Shown: positions 41,606 to 51,886, counted from the first letter of the stretch. The stretch is 64,000 bases of DNA from Teratosphaeria epicoccoides (GCA_021401465.1 JADDMT010000007.1:434001-498000), one strand, 5' to 3'. Translations and numbers: made by a program. The notes: a model not told the origin generated them from the sequence alone.

Positions 41606-43381
41606 ATGGTGCTCAACCTTGCTATCTTCGTGGGAATAGCTGCAGCGCATCCATGGCCCAACAGCAATCAAGGCCGAGCAGGGTGGCAGCATATGCCAGG
41701 CAGAGACTGGCAAGATGTGCGAACATCGGGCAATTCGACATTCAAGCAACTGATAGACCACAGCAATCCTGATCTGGGCATCTTTGATCAATTTCACTAT
41801 TACGACAGCAGCAATTGGGCGGGTCCGGGATCACCAGTCGTCATATTCACTCCGGGCGAGATCGCCGCCCCAGGATATCAAAGCTACTTCACGACGAACC
41901 GAACGACCGGCGTGCTGGCCGAGAAGGTCGGAGCCGCCGCCATCGTGCTCGAGCACCGCTGCTGGGGCACATCGTCTCCCTCCAACGACCTCACCACCGA
42001 GAAGATGACGTACCTCACCCTCGATCAGGCCATTCACGATCTAACCAACTTTGCCAACAATGCCAAACTTCCATGGGCCACGCACGCCAGTAGCAACGCA
42101 GGAGATGTACCATGGGTCCTGATGGGCGGCTCCTACTCTGGTGCGCTTTCTGCGTGGACCGAAAGCGTCGCTCCCGGCACTTACTGGGCATACCTCTCCT
42201 CCAGCGCTCCCGTGGAGGTCATCTCGGACTACTGGAGCTATTTCTTGCCCGTCCGGAGTTGAAATTTTCGAACCGCTTGTTCATTGTAAAGTGTTGCTGT
42301 CTGAAGCTTAATATATACAGTGTGCATGCCAAGCCTTTCACGTGCACGGATTAACCCGAATTCCAACTTCCGGGAAGGTATGCCCAAGAACTGTAGCAAG
42401 GATGTCTCGCTGGTGATCGATTACATGGAGAAAATTCTCATGAACAGCGCATCTGAACAGGTCTACAACCTGAAGGCGAGATTCGGCATGGAGAACGTCA
42501 CGCACAACGACGACTTCATGGCTGCACTGGAGAATGGACCATGGCTATGGCAAAGCAATCAATCAGTATGCCTATCTCAAACTGCCGTATCCCACTGAGT
42601 TTGACTGTCCAGATTCTACACTGGCTATTCTGGCTTCTTTCAATGGTGTGACTATATCGAAGGCATGCAGAACGCCACCAACAGCACCGTTCGTCCCGAC
42701 GCCGACGGTGTAGGCCTTGTCAAAGCCCTTTAGGGTCACGCCACCTTATGGAAGACCATCTATCTTCCCGACTACTGTGCCTCGTACGGCTATGATGTCT
42801 TCCACGGCACCTACAATACTTACTGCTTTGACACATATGACCCGACAAGCTCGATCTTTACCGACACGAGTCTGAGCAATGTTGCGGACCGGCAATGGGA
42901 GTGGATGCTTTGTGATGAGCCATTTGGGTACTGGCAGGACGGCGCACCGAACGATCGCCCGAGTATTGTGTCTCGCCTTGTTGATGCAGACTACTGGATT
43001 AGGCAATGCGGGTTGTATTTCCCAAGTGGCCCGTACGGCGAAACTTACGGTATCGCCAGGGGCAAGACGGAAGCGGACGTGAATGCATATACTGCCGGTT
43101 GGTACATCGACAACAGCGCCCGCCTGATCTACGCGAACGGTGAATATGATCCGTGGAGGGAAGCTTCCGTGTCGTCCGAGCTGAGTCCCGGTGGCCCACT
43201 GCAGAGCAGTGCGGCAGTACCGGTAAACGTCGTTCCAGATGGCTTTCATACCAGCGATTTGGTCACGAAAAACGGTCAAGTCAACGCGGGGTGTCAGGCT
43301 GTCATTGACAAGGAATTGGCACAGCTGAAGGCTTGGGTCGATGAGTGGCCAAGGCGGAACGGGAGCTGGTGGAGGGCGTGA
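41606..43381 (+). pseudogene. Serine carboxypeptidase S28 (Pro-X carboxypeptidase-like) pseudogene
   Basis: Secreted S28 peptidases cleave after proline at acidic pH. The N-terminal part has a short signal peptide (MVLNLAIFVGIAAAHPW), EHRCWGTSSP and the nucleophile motif GGSYSGAL; the C-terminal part has the aspartate site NGEYDPW and the histidine site DGFHTSDL, so all three catalytic residues remain. Three lesions break it. A 112-bp repeat with a TCCGG duplication sits between FLPVR and EGMPKNCS. At 42565-42572 AATCAATC looks like a four-base duplication just before an intron donor (GTATGC, 42576), putting NQ and FYTGYSGFF out of phase. An in-frame TAG near 42732 interrupts VKAL and GHATLW. 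The remaining sequence is well preserved, so inactivation appears recent. Confidence 0.85.
42257..42368 (-). mobile_element. Solo 112-bp terminal repeat inserted in the S28 gene
   Basis: The sequence starts AGTTGAAATTTTCG and ends GAATTCCAACT, giving inverted termini AGTTG..CAACT. It is flanked on both sides by TCCGG (42252-42256 and 42369-42373). It differs at two positions in the last 100 bp from the repeat at 48429 and at three from the one at 49304. Removing it with one TCCGG copy restores the peptidase frame across the junction. Orientation is given relative to the complete element downstream. Confidence 0.9.
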
Positions 43382-45118
43382 GTGGGCCATAGGTTACCAG
43401 CTGTGGCTGAAAGTCAAACGAGTGCTCTATTGACACGGCTTCTCCTGTGACGATCGATAGCATGCGAACCGAGCCTTACAGAGTCTCCATAGCCAGGCTC
43501 GAGCCTAGCCGCTGTCGCTGCTTGGTACTCGGCAAATCCAGATATATGGCCAGCGCAGCTCGAAGCTTGATCGGCTTTTGCATCTGGTGTATTCTTCCAA
43601 CCGCAATGTGCCTTCCGCGGTGTGCGTGTATTCAGGTCGGTGGCTCTGGCGAGTCAAGTCTACCAAAAGTTGATAGCCTGCTTCTTCGCCAAGACTCGCG
43701 CTGCGGAACTGATCCGTTGAGGCTTGACTTCACCTTATGACTGCGTGAGAGTGACCAAATCGCTCGGCATGAGCCCAGTCAGGAGTTACCCACCAGTCCT
43801 CGCTATTCTTTGATCAATTCAGGCGCCACCGGTGCTACTCAATAACCCCTGGACCAATGTTTGCGACGGCTGCAGCGTGAACGTCTGGACATGCTCGCCG
43901 GAGTCGCTACGTCCCAGGCCTGGATGATGGTTAGATATTCATATCCTTCGCGACACCACGTCGGGTATGAAGCACATCGCGACGCCATAATTGACTTTGC
44001 GAAGACACCGAGTAGTCCTTCCGGTGTAGCAGGAACACATGGATGCACGATCGGACGAAACTTGATGTGAGAGACAGGGAGGTCCAGTGGCTCACATGGT
44101 CACGATAACCACATCAGCATCGTCATCTAAGAGTTTTGGCACGCTGCCTTCTGCAGACGGTGTTCCATGTTGTGACAAGAGGGCTCTTGCACGGATTGAG
44201 ACCTTTGAGCATAGGATCGCGCCCGCATCTAGGAGGTGAATGCCTCCAGTATCGTCAGGGCTGGGGCTGTCAGGCTAGAGGCTCCGCCCTGGTCGCTCGA
44301 AACTCCAGGAAATGCATACCGGTCTTCGTGACTTCAAAGATTCAAGCGCCCGCTACTTCGAAAGCCGGGCCTCGATCCTGCTTTGCCGTAGTTCGCAAGA
44401 CGCACTGCGCACACAAGCAATGTGCCTTGCCTCGGTATTCGTGTTGCTGCATCTGCAAACAAGCTCCGATTTCGACAAAATTATGACAGCGATACGGAAA
44501 ACGTGTTTGTTGATGTAAGGCAGCATCAGGTGGCAATGCTGCCATGCGCAATCCAGCGGAGGCGCACGCGAAATCCCAGCCCGCAACAACTACCAAGGTC
44601 GCTTCGTGCGAGTCGTCTGGGGTTGGAGGACGGTCTGACGCTGGAAGGATGTACGACACAGCTCGGTTGAGACCCTTTGAGAGGACCTGCTCCAAGGTGT
44701 CTCCGAATAGCATGGTCGCCGCCCGCAGAAGGAGCGCCGGGACTGTCCAGACCGGCAAATGCCTATCACTATTCTTGTCTCCAACAGGCTCTATTACCAT
44801 CAACCAGATCCTTGCGATCGAGATTTCCGCGACTGCAGTGAATATCGGTGATACCGTTGTTTTCCGCGGGCAGCCTGAGGCTGCCAGTGCCTTCGAGCGA
44901 CTTACTTCAGCACGGGCCAACCACTAGCGCGGTTCGCAGCTTTGATCGGTCACATTCTTCTTTGTCATACAGAACACATTTTTGCATCGATCGTCTCAAT
45001 CATAAAACCTCGCTTGCTGACCACCTGCGAGACAAGACAAGACAGCAAACGGCTCATCTTGCATTTGAGCACAAGCATTTGGAATATTCGACAGGCATAA
45101 AGTGAGCCCTCCTACTGC
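43382..45118. other. Gene-free stretch
   Basis: About 1.7 kb. A minus-strand frame of 192 codons (44342-44920) begins at a TTG and overlaps a plus-strand frame of similar quality; neither is accepted. No repeat was seen. Confidence 0.35.
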
Positions 45119-45169
45119 ATGATTTTGTTCGAAAACCAAACAATATTTCAATCTGTATATCACTGCTTC

Positions 45170-46480
45170 ATGGCTTCACCACATCCATCTCCGACTGACA
45201 CATCCTACCATCTTCCAGAAACCGTCACTAGAGACAACGATCAAGTCTCTGCCAGGATCCCAGAAGCCATCACGCGGGAGCACTACGATCCTGCTGGAGT
45301 TCCGCGTAGAGGTGATACGATACTGCCCGAAACAAGCCCGGAAGCAAGAGCGCGTGAACTTCTCACTCGTCGACGCGCCGCCCTATATCAGAACAGCAAC
45401 AGCTTGGCAACCGGCACCCCAAACGATGTGGCCATGTACATGCCTGGCTTTCAGCCAGATCGTACAGAGCTGCTTCCCATTGAGCTTCGCGCGCACTACC
45501 TGAAGGAAGAGGTAGCGCGCCAAGGCTTTATGCTTGGTTTACAGCTGCTGAGGACCAACGAACCTGATGTGTACGCGAGGTTCTCAGCCCATCTCGTCAA
45601 CGCCGCCGTGATATCCCGCGCAGATGTACGCAGTTATGACGTTGCCATGTGGTATGGGAAGGGTCTGCCATACTACGTGCTTGTGCCTCTCCGCGATCTC
45701 TCTTCCTACTACCACAAGGAAGTGAGACTGCAGGGTGATCTTGCAGAAGCAGAAAGGCGCCCGGTGGAGTCTTGGGGGTCAGAAGTCTGTCCGCGTCATG
45801 ATACGAAGACCGACCAGAGTTACGCGTACAGACGAGAGAAAAGTGGCAAGGCGCCGTACGGATTCGAGAGCACCAGCGCGGGCTATTCGGAGTTTACACC
45901 GCGCTTCGAGGCCCGCGAACAACTGAAGTGGATTCTCGCTGGCTTAGAAGCAAGGTTGATCAGGCGTGAGTTCGCCGACCTCGAGAATAGACATGGCAAG
46001 CTCACGTGGCAAGCCGACAGAAATTTCGATCGCAAGGTATGGTCGTGGATCGATCAGGCAGCCAACCATCTTCGAGTCAAGACCGAGGCTGTCGGGAGTG
46101 GCAGCTCAGCAGCCCAGCAGGCAATGTCTGCATTCAGACTCACGCCAGCGGAGAAGCAAGGAGTCTACGATGTTCTGCTCCAGCGTATCAGGAGTGCGCG
46201 AGATGCAATCAAGGCGCGCAGAACCGACGTGGAGGAGCTCAAGCGCCGTCGTGCCATCTTCAGACGTGCCGAAATTGATCTGGAGATTAAGGATCTCAAT
46301 CAGAACATCGACAACGGAGAAAAGGCTACGAAGGTGAGAGGACTGCTGGATGCTGTGGACATACAGATCGAGCTCATGGAACTACGGTACGGAGACAGGA
46401 AGACGTGGGATTGGGAGCTTGGCGAGGAGCAGGCAGAGGCGGAGGGGAATGGAGGTGATGCAGATGAGGGCACGAGCTGA
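45170..46480 (+). CDS. Helical protein of unknown function
   Basis: Single-exon frame of 453 codons from 45119. The ATG at 45170 (MASPHPSPTDTSY) is preferred because the preceding residues look like leader. The product is soluble and charged: ARELLTRRRAALYQNSNSL, LPIELRAHYLKEEVARQGFM, VYARFSAHLVNAAVISRADV and DVAMWYGKGLPYYVLVPLRD, followed by a long helical region (LQRIRSARDAIKARRTDVEE) likely to form a coiled coil, and an acidic tail. No known domain was recognised. It stands alone in gene-poor DNA next to the mobile element, in the manner of lineage-restricted fungal genes. Confidence 0.7.
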   Translation: MASPHPSPTDTSYHLPETVTRDNDQVSARIPEAITREHYDPAGVPRRGDTILPETSPEARARELLTRRRAALYQNSNSLATGTPNDVAMYMPGFQPDRTELLPIELRAHYLKEEVARQGFMLGLQLLRTNEPDVYARFSAHLVNAAVISRADVRSYDVAMWYGKGLPYYVLVPLRDLSSYYHKEVRLQGDLAEAERRPVESWGSEVCPRHDTKTDQSYAYRREKSGKAPYGFESTSAGYSEFTPRFEAREQLKWILAGLEARLIRREFADLENRHGKLTWQADRNFDRKVWSWIDQAANHLRVKTEAVGSGSSAAQQAMSAFRLTPAEKQGVYDVLLQRIRSARDAIKARRTDVEELKRRRAIFRRAEIDLEIKDLNQNIDNGEKATKVRGLLDAVDIQIELMELRYGDRKTWDWELGEEQAEAEGNGGDADEGTS

Positions 46481-48428
46481 ATAAGGTGCAGAGGCTGCAT
46501 TTGATTGCCGAGATTCACGAGCAGGAAGGCCATCTAGCAAGCGAAAAGCATGAGGCAGAGGAAGAGGCCCAGCTGTCGATCATTCTCAGTACGATATGCA
46601 GTGCTTTGTAGCTCATTGTATTTCTTCATCTGCCTGCCTTTGAGTACCTTTCAGGTTTGCAAGACTACTGGCGGACCTGGACTGCTTGAGCTTGACTCAC
46701 TGCGCCCGCGGACTAAATCGTGCCACGACTCACGAAACAAGGTCTATCGATTGTTCTTACCCTTGTGAGGATGCTCCGCGAAGAGGTCATGGCAAGCTGG
46801 GTTCTTGGGGCCACTAGACAGGGAAGGCATCATACCAAACCAACACCGATCGGAGAACAGGAGCGCAAGCATACCTTGCTATGTGCCTAAGGCATGGGGG
46901 TCAGTGATAAAGATCGCACAGCACCCGCAATCACGCTGGCTCGCATACGCATTCCAACTGTGACCCACATCTGCCACCCAGGCTTGTACCGTTGATGCCG
47001 GCAAGCTCGCCGTAGCTCCACAACGTCTAGAGAAGTCCTTTAACGCGGGAAGCAAATGCCAAATCGGAGAGACCGGGCCATTATTGGCAGCCATCGATAT
47101 TCGTGCAGCCCTGTCCAGTGCAGAACAGCGGAATGCCCTTGAGGCGGTCGTCGAGCTTGATCTGATGCTATTGGCAACCTGGGCGTGATCGATGGTCTTG
47201 CCTTTGTTGTAATTGGGGGTGTTTCAGCGGGTTGTAGGTGGGAGTGAATTTTCACGTCGTGCTACATGAAGATCATATCAATTAGTCGTTCAGATCTGGC
47301 GGCTCGCTTTCTCGTACCAAGTCTGATGCATTCCAGCCGCGTATGGGTCGGAGAAGTCGGTTCGATACAGCGTTCGTTGTGTTGCTTAGAAGGATGACGT
47401 CCTGCGGCTACTGGCTAGTGCTGAGACATGCCTAGCGTGTTCTCATGGCATGGCAGTCCGTTTTGTTGCTTTGCTTCCGGTTGAGCACACTCGCAAGTAA
47501 CACCAGCAGCATACATCAAAACAGGAATCATCGCAACATGGCCACGCAGCATGTTCTCGTCATCTATGAACTCTGCGAGCAGATTATGCCGCAAATTCAC
47601 GATAGGATAGACTTGCTCCGCCGCCTGCGCCTGACTAGGAATGTCCGCGTCGGCATCTTAGGCTCTACGCTTTGCTGTCAATTGCTCTTCCCCACCAGTG
47701 AGCACTACATCCACGAGCCTCGGTGGAGTAGGCACATGAGATGTACTGTCATCATTGCATCAAACATGGGATACTGGGAGTCCGCCGAATTAAGATGCGG
47801 CGTCAAATGATCCTTGCAGTTTTTGATCTCGAGTTATTGGGTCGCATCACCACCCAGCCCATGGCAATTTCACAGATCAATACGTTGATGGGCAACGCGT
47901 GGCTCAGTCAGCCGGAAAGTCTGCTAAAGTGCACTGGGGTTTGATGGATGGGTTCGGAAGGTCCCTATTCCATCATCGCGGGACAGTCGCGAGGATGCTG
48001 GAGAGGTAGGATGAGATGTCGAGAGGGTGGCTGTGAAACAGAAGCACGCGCAAATATCGCAACCAAACATGCACGTCATGAGAAGCGCGTTGGGATGTAG
48101 TAATGCAATTGCATGCGATGTTCCCGAGTTCGGTAAAGCAGAGTCTTGGCATCACGTGATGAGTCTCACGCAGTGAGCGAAATGTGTATGAAGGTGCAAA
48201 TACAGCGCTCAAGGTCTGGTAGAGGATCTCGATCCGCTCTATGTGTATTGACACTATGTTAATACCAGTTTCAACGAACGAGGGTGACTGTGTGCAGCTA
48301 CACGTTGCTGTCAGCCAACGACGAACCTTTGGGAAGCATGGGTCACGCTGGCTGGAGTCTTGAAGTCACGTCTTATGATACCAGTTGCCGAACATCAAGC
48401 ACACACCAAGAGTGCTTTGTTATTCATC
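46481..48428. other. Gene-free stretch upstream of the mobile element
   Basis: About 1.9 kb without a convincing coding region on either strand. It ends at the TCATC target duplication (48424-48428). Confidence 0.4.
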
Positions 48429-48540
48429 AGTTGAGATTTTCGAACCGCTTGTTCATTGTAAAGTGTTGCTGTCTAAAACTTAATATATACAGTGTGCATG
48501 CCAAGCCTTTCACGTGCACGGATTAACCCGAATTCCAACT
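48429..48540 (-). repeat. Terminal repeat, downstream copy (3' in element orientation)
   Basis: Full 112-bp copy running from AGTTGAGATTTTCG to GAATTCCAACT on the plus strand. It differs from the upstream copy at five of the last 100 positions. Confidence 0.9.
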
Positions 48541-48549
48541 CCTCCCCTT
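48541..48549 (-). other. Polypurine tract
   Basis: On the minus strand TTAAGGGGAGG abuts the downstream terminal repeat. This is the position and composition of the plus-strand primer of LTR retroelements. Confidence 0.6.
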
Positions 48550-48592
48550 AATCAGTGCAAAGTGGTAGGCTTCTAAAGCATGAGCCTTACCG

Positions 48593-49003
48593 CTATAAGA
48601 AGGAGGTGCGTGAAGGTGTAGTCTGTCTAGCATTGTGTGTTTGGCTTGTGCTGTAGTAGTAGTCTGCCATTATTAATGTCGTAGACGACGACTTATCATG
48701 CTTAGCTAGAGGCGACGTATCCTTCTTCGGAGCGGGGGGAGACGTGGAAGAAGGAGGAGTAGTCATAGACGCAGTAGAGCTACGAGGCAAGTGCGCCTTC
48801 TCACCGTCACCGCCCGTCTTTTGAGCCGAAGGAAGAACTGGCGGGGATTTCCCTTTAGGCGGAGTGCCCGTAAGCTTACCCGCGGGGTTTGTTTTCTCCG
48901 GGCCTGACTTGTTCAACGACGAAGAGCCAGAGAACGGGAGAGCATCTGGCCTCAAGTTTTGGAGGAAGGAACTGACTAAGGCGAGGAAGGAGGATGAGGA
49001 GAC
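48593..49003 (-). CDS. Element reading frame 2, P/S/T-rich
   Basis: Open frame of 136 codons on the minus strand, one base back (-1) relative to frame 1 and overlapping its 3' end by 28 bp. It has no ATG near its start, so expression would need frameshifting, splicing or a fusion mRNA. The product is disordered: GKLTGTPPKGKSPPVLPSAQ and TPPSSTSPPAPKKDTSPLA, ending YYYSTSQTHNARQTTP. Its composition matches frame 1, suggesting that both once formed a single protein split by an indel, or that they are joined by recoding. No domain was recognised. Confidence 0.5.
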   Translation of the reverse strand, partial: VSSSSFLALVSSFLQNLRPDALPFSGSSSLNKSGPEKTNPAGKLTGTPPKGKSPPVLPSAQKTGGDGEKAHLPRSSTASMTTPPSSTSPPAPKKDTSPLAKHDKSSSTTLIMADYYYSTSQTHNARQTTPSRTSFL

Positions 49004-49287
49004 TTAGACGTGGTTTGAACGGGAGATGGAGTCTTTGTCGTCCCACGGTTGGTAAGAGTGGCAGGGGCAGTAGGCGCCGGGGTTGGCTTCTGTCCAGGAC
49101 TACTCTCTCCGCGAAGGGTCACCTCTCCAGACTTATGATTGCCCTGAGTAGACTTGGCACCCTTCTCGACCTCGCTCATCATCGTCTTCAAGTCGGCGTC
49201 ACTGTACTTTCCCCCTTTCCCCGCCTTCTGAATGCCCTTCCTGATAGCGGTAGCGACTCCGAGCGGATTCTCGATGAATTCGGACAT
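48976..49287 (-). CDS. Element reading frame 1, small helical then P/T-rich protein
   Basis: ATG at 49287 with good context (CACCATGTCC), 103 residues. The first 50 residues are helical and basic (MSEFIENPLGVATAIRKGIQ, KYSDADLKTMMSEVEKG). The rest is P/T/S-rich (PTPAPTAPATLTNRGTTKTP). It starts just inside the upstream terminal repeat, about 70 bp after that repeat's TATA box, and a short upstream ATG frame (MNKRFGDHI) precedes it. A helical head with a disordered tail could be a minimal Gag-like protein, but no Gag zinc knuckle or capsid motif is visible. Frame 2 takes over just past its stop. Confidence 0.6.
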   Translation of the reverse strand: MSEFIENPLGVATAIRKGIQKAGKGGKYSDADLKTMMSEVEKGAKSTQGNHKSGEVTLRGESSPGQKPTPAPTAPATLTNRGTTKTPSPVQTTSKSPHPPSSP

Positions 49288-49303
49288 GGTGAGAACGTAT
49301 TTT

Positions 49304-49415
49304 AGATATGGTCTCCGAACCGCTTGTTCATTGTAAAGTGTTGCTGTCTGAAGCTTCATATATACAGTGTGCATACCAAGCCTTTCACGTGCACGGATTA
49401 ACGCGAATTCCAACT
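49304..49415 (-). repeat. Terminal repeat, upstream copy (5' in element orientation)
   Basis: The outer 100 bp match the other copies at 95-97 positions. The inner 12 bp (49304-49315) match the full copy at only six positions, an excess of change confined to the inner edge. Confidence 0.85.
49357..49364 (-). promoter_or_regulatory. TATA box inside the upstream terminal repeat
   Basis: TATATATG on the minus strand, 70 bp before the ATG of element frame 1. The same site reads TATATATT in the other two copies. Confidence 0.55.
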
Positions 49416-51886
49416 TCATCAAGTCTCAACCCCGTGGGAGAACTCGGATGAACATCGACGGGGCAAGCGAGCTGAGCTCTATCGCGCAGAAGCTGGCAGG
49501 TGCCCAATTGATGACTTTTGCAATCTAGTGGAGTGAGCATCGCGGATCGGGCGGCGCAATAACACTTGACCGCTACTGGCGTTGTGTTGACGTTGATGTC
49601 GACATTTGGTAGAAGCCTTGCGCTTTCAAATATTCATGTGACGCTTGTGAATGCTGTCTCACTCATGTACCGAGTTGAATTACTCACGCTCGCGATTATC
49701 CGGCGCGATTGCGAGCGACCTCGTTCCGTGATTACAAAATGGCATGGGCAGAGCGTACATCTTGCTGTCGAGCAGCCTTCAAGATAGGCTTTGCTGACAT
49801 GTTCAGTCGCGAGCAGATCGAGAAAATCCTGAGAACTTTCAATGGTCCTGATATGCTTCTCTGTTCATGGAACCTCTGGGGCATGCCTCTCTCCTTTGAG
49901 CCACAATGATGATGAGCTAGGCCACATGCTCTGGAGAGGTTCAAGAGGTTGGCACGTCGGAGCTACGCATCCGATCGCACGATGTGTCTGATGCAGAGCG
50001 TCTATGTTTCGCTCTCGTTCCGGAAGAGCCCGCTGCTTCTTTCATGTCATTCAGCGATGTATTGCGTCTTTTGCACGCGTGGTCCACAGTCGAGGCATGT
50101 GCCAAACCATCTGCCATGTCCCAGAGACTACGGCTATGCGCAACGTAACAGCAAACGAGCTAGACATGCATGAACTTTAAAGCCGCTCGGGAGATTTCCA
50201 ACTTGGCGAATTCTCCCAGCTCAATGTACAGATCATGTGCCCCTATCACAGGGGAGTACGATGCTGACAAGCGCAGACCCATACTTCAATCACGCCGCAA
50301 TCTTTTTGCCTCCACGCAAAAAGCACACTTCGATCGTGGCTGACTGCAAGTATTGAGAACATTTAAACCCTGTTTGAATGAGTATCTTCCGATGCTGATT
50401 ACACAGCTTCTCAGGATTTGGAGGTAGTTTGATCAAAATCACTACCGTCCGCGGTCATTCACGCCCTGATAGCTGGAGATCTGTCTCACGCTTGACAAGA
50501 ATTCAAAACTTTCGGCGATAGAGCAACGAAAAGCGTAGAGAGTACTATCCACAACACGAGGGGACTAGCAGGGACCTAACCATCTTAGACACATTACGAC
50601 CATTAGTCGCATGAGAAAGAACCTGGGAAGCAAGGCGAACCGATAACCTTGCCAGAAGGCTACTGACAGACATGCCTTTCAACAATCTCCAACCATACAA
50701 GTCGCTGAAGTGTTCGCATCTACTTGGCTTGGGATGAGTCGACCTTCCGCCGTACGCCGGAACCGAGAACCTACATAGCTTACTGGGTGTCGAATGCCAT
50801 GAGCAGTTCGGTGAGTCATCATCCTCGGGACAACCTGAAAAAGGCGGCAACCCACTCTGTACTGCACAGCCGGAAAATCCAGACCTGCAGTCAGCATATA
50901 ATTGTTCTCCAGAGTTTACGGAGACCGCATCGATGATTCTGATCATCTCGATTCAAGCACATCTTGAGACCAGCTGGAGCCGAGTCGATAAATCTCGCAG
51001 GAACATGCATGACTACACACAGAACCGTGTTCGAGCGCGGTCGCAGGAGACGCCGATAGTAGCAGAAGGCGATAAACAAATTTAAGGGCTCCCAACTTGG
51101 ATCAAGTCACACTCGCGCAGCGCTGTTGTGGTCATCCCAGCAAAGAGGAGTAGCCGTGGCATGGCATCACGACGCAATTGATGTGGTCTGTCATGTCTGG
51201 AGTCGTGCAGCGGGATGGGAAAGAGCAAGAGCATCGCATGAGGATTGCGTGGTTGTTTCAGATTCTGACAGAAGAGCATGAGACATCGTCTGCCCAGTAT
51301 GGCGAGGAAGAGTCATTGACTGTAGTCAAAACGTTGGAGATTTGGATCACTGGATGTTCATCAGAATCGACTTTGGTCGTCCGTGTGTGGATTCTGCGAG
51401 ATGAGGAATGAAAGGAAATCATTTATACGCTAAAGAGCAAACATTATTGACAGTCTTCAACATATGTTAATGTCGTCTCCCGCACATCATGCCAGATCAT
51501 TTTACCTGATTTCAAACGCTACACATGAGTTCGACAGGTGGGATTCTTATCTCGCTGCTTTGGTTCCATGGAGTCTACCATTTCTAGACCTTTATATATC
51601 GTTCGTTTGCCGGAACGCTTGGTGTCGGGCGATGCAGGGGCCTGGGAACATCTCCCATCTCGAGCCTACAATTGCAAATTTCCCGAAAGCCCCAGCAATC
51701 GCTCGCTCGTAAAGTGAATTGCTAAGCGCATCAAGAGCCGTGCATGTGAAAACCCGGGCTGCTGACCACTTCCGCACAGATTGAACAATCTCGCGAACAT
51801 TTGATCTCTCGAACCCATCCAAGACTCGTCGAAATCGAAAGCACAACTCTTCGGGATACCATCGATCGATCTAGTAGAGCTATACC
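49416..51886. other. Gene-free stretch
   Basis: About 2.5 kb between the mobile element and the tandem paralogue pair. Only short unsupported frames occur. The last 300 bp should hold the promoter of the first paralogue. Confidence 0.4.

Larger units (their letters stand above)
48429..49415 (-). mobile_element. Compact terminal-repeat retroelement-like insertion (987 bp)
   Basis: The unit is bounded by 112-bp direct repeats (48429-48540 and 49304-49415) and flanked by the 5-bp duplication TCATC (48424-48428 and 49416-49420). Its outer ends are AGTTG and CAACT. Read on the minus strand, the upstream repeat has a TATA box followed by an ATG at 49287, and the downstream repeat is preceded directly by a purine tract. 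This is the order of a small LTR retroelement. The inside is only about 763 bp and encodes two short P/S/T-rich frames. There is no reverse transcriptase, protease, integrase or transposase, so it must be mobilised by another element. It resembles a terminal-repeat retrotransposon in miniature but carries coding sequence, which those usually lack. No obvious tRNA primer-binding site was found. Confidence 0.85.

Noticed and set aside
42258..42375. The 112-bp insert as an ordinary intron of the peptidase gene
   Set aside because: It lacks GT..AG borders at the frame-restoring positions, is flanked by a perfect 5-bp duplication, and recurs twice elsewhere in the window.
44342..44920. 192-codon minus-strand frame
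   Set aside because: It starts at a TTG, overlaps a plus-strand frame of equal quality, and has no domain or splice support.
48429..49415. Hammerhead ribozyme inside the terminal repeats (retrozyme hypothesis)
   Set aside because: Neither strand of the 112-bp repeat has the hammerhead core (CTGANGA together with a matching GAAA), so the element is not a retrozyme by this test.
48429..49415. Cut-and-paste DNA transposon with inverted repeats
   Set aside because: The outer ends are weakly inverted (AGTTG..CAACT) and a 5-bp duplication is possible for some families, but the 112-bp direct repeats, purine tract and promoter placement fit a retroelement better. Not fully excluded.
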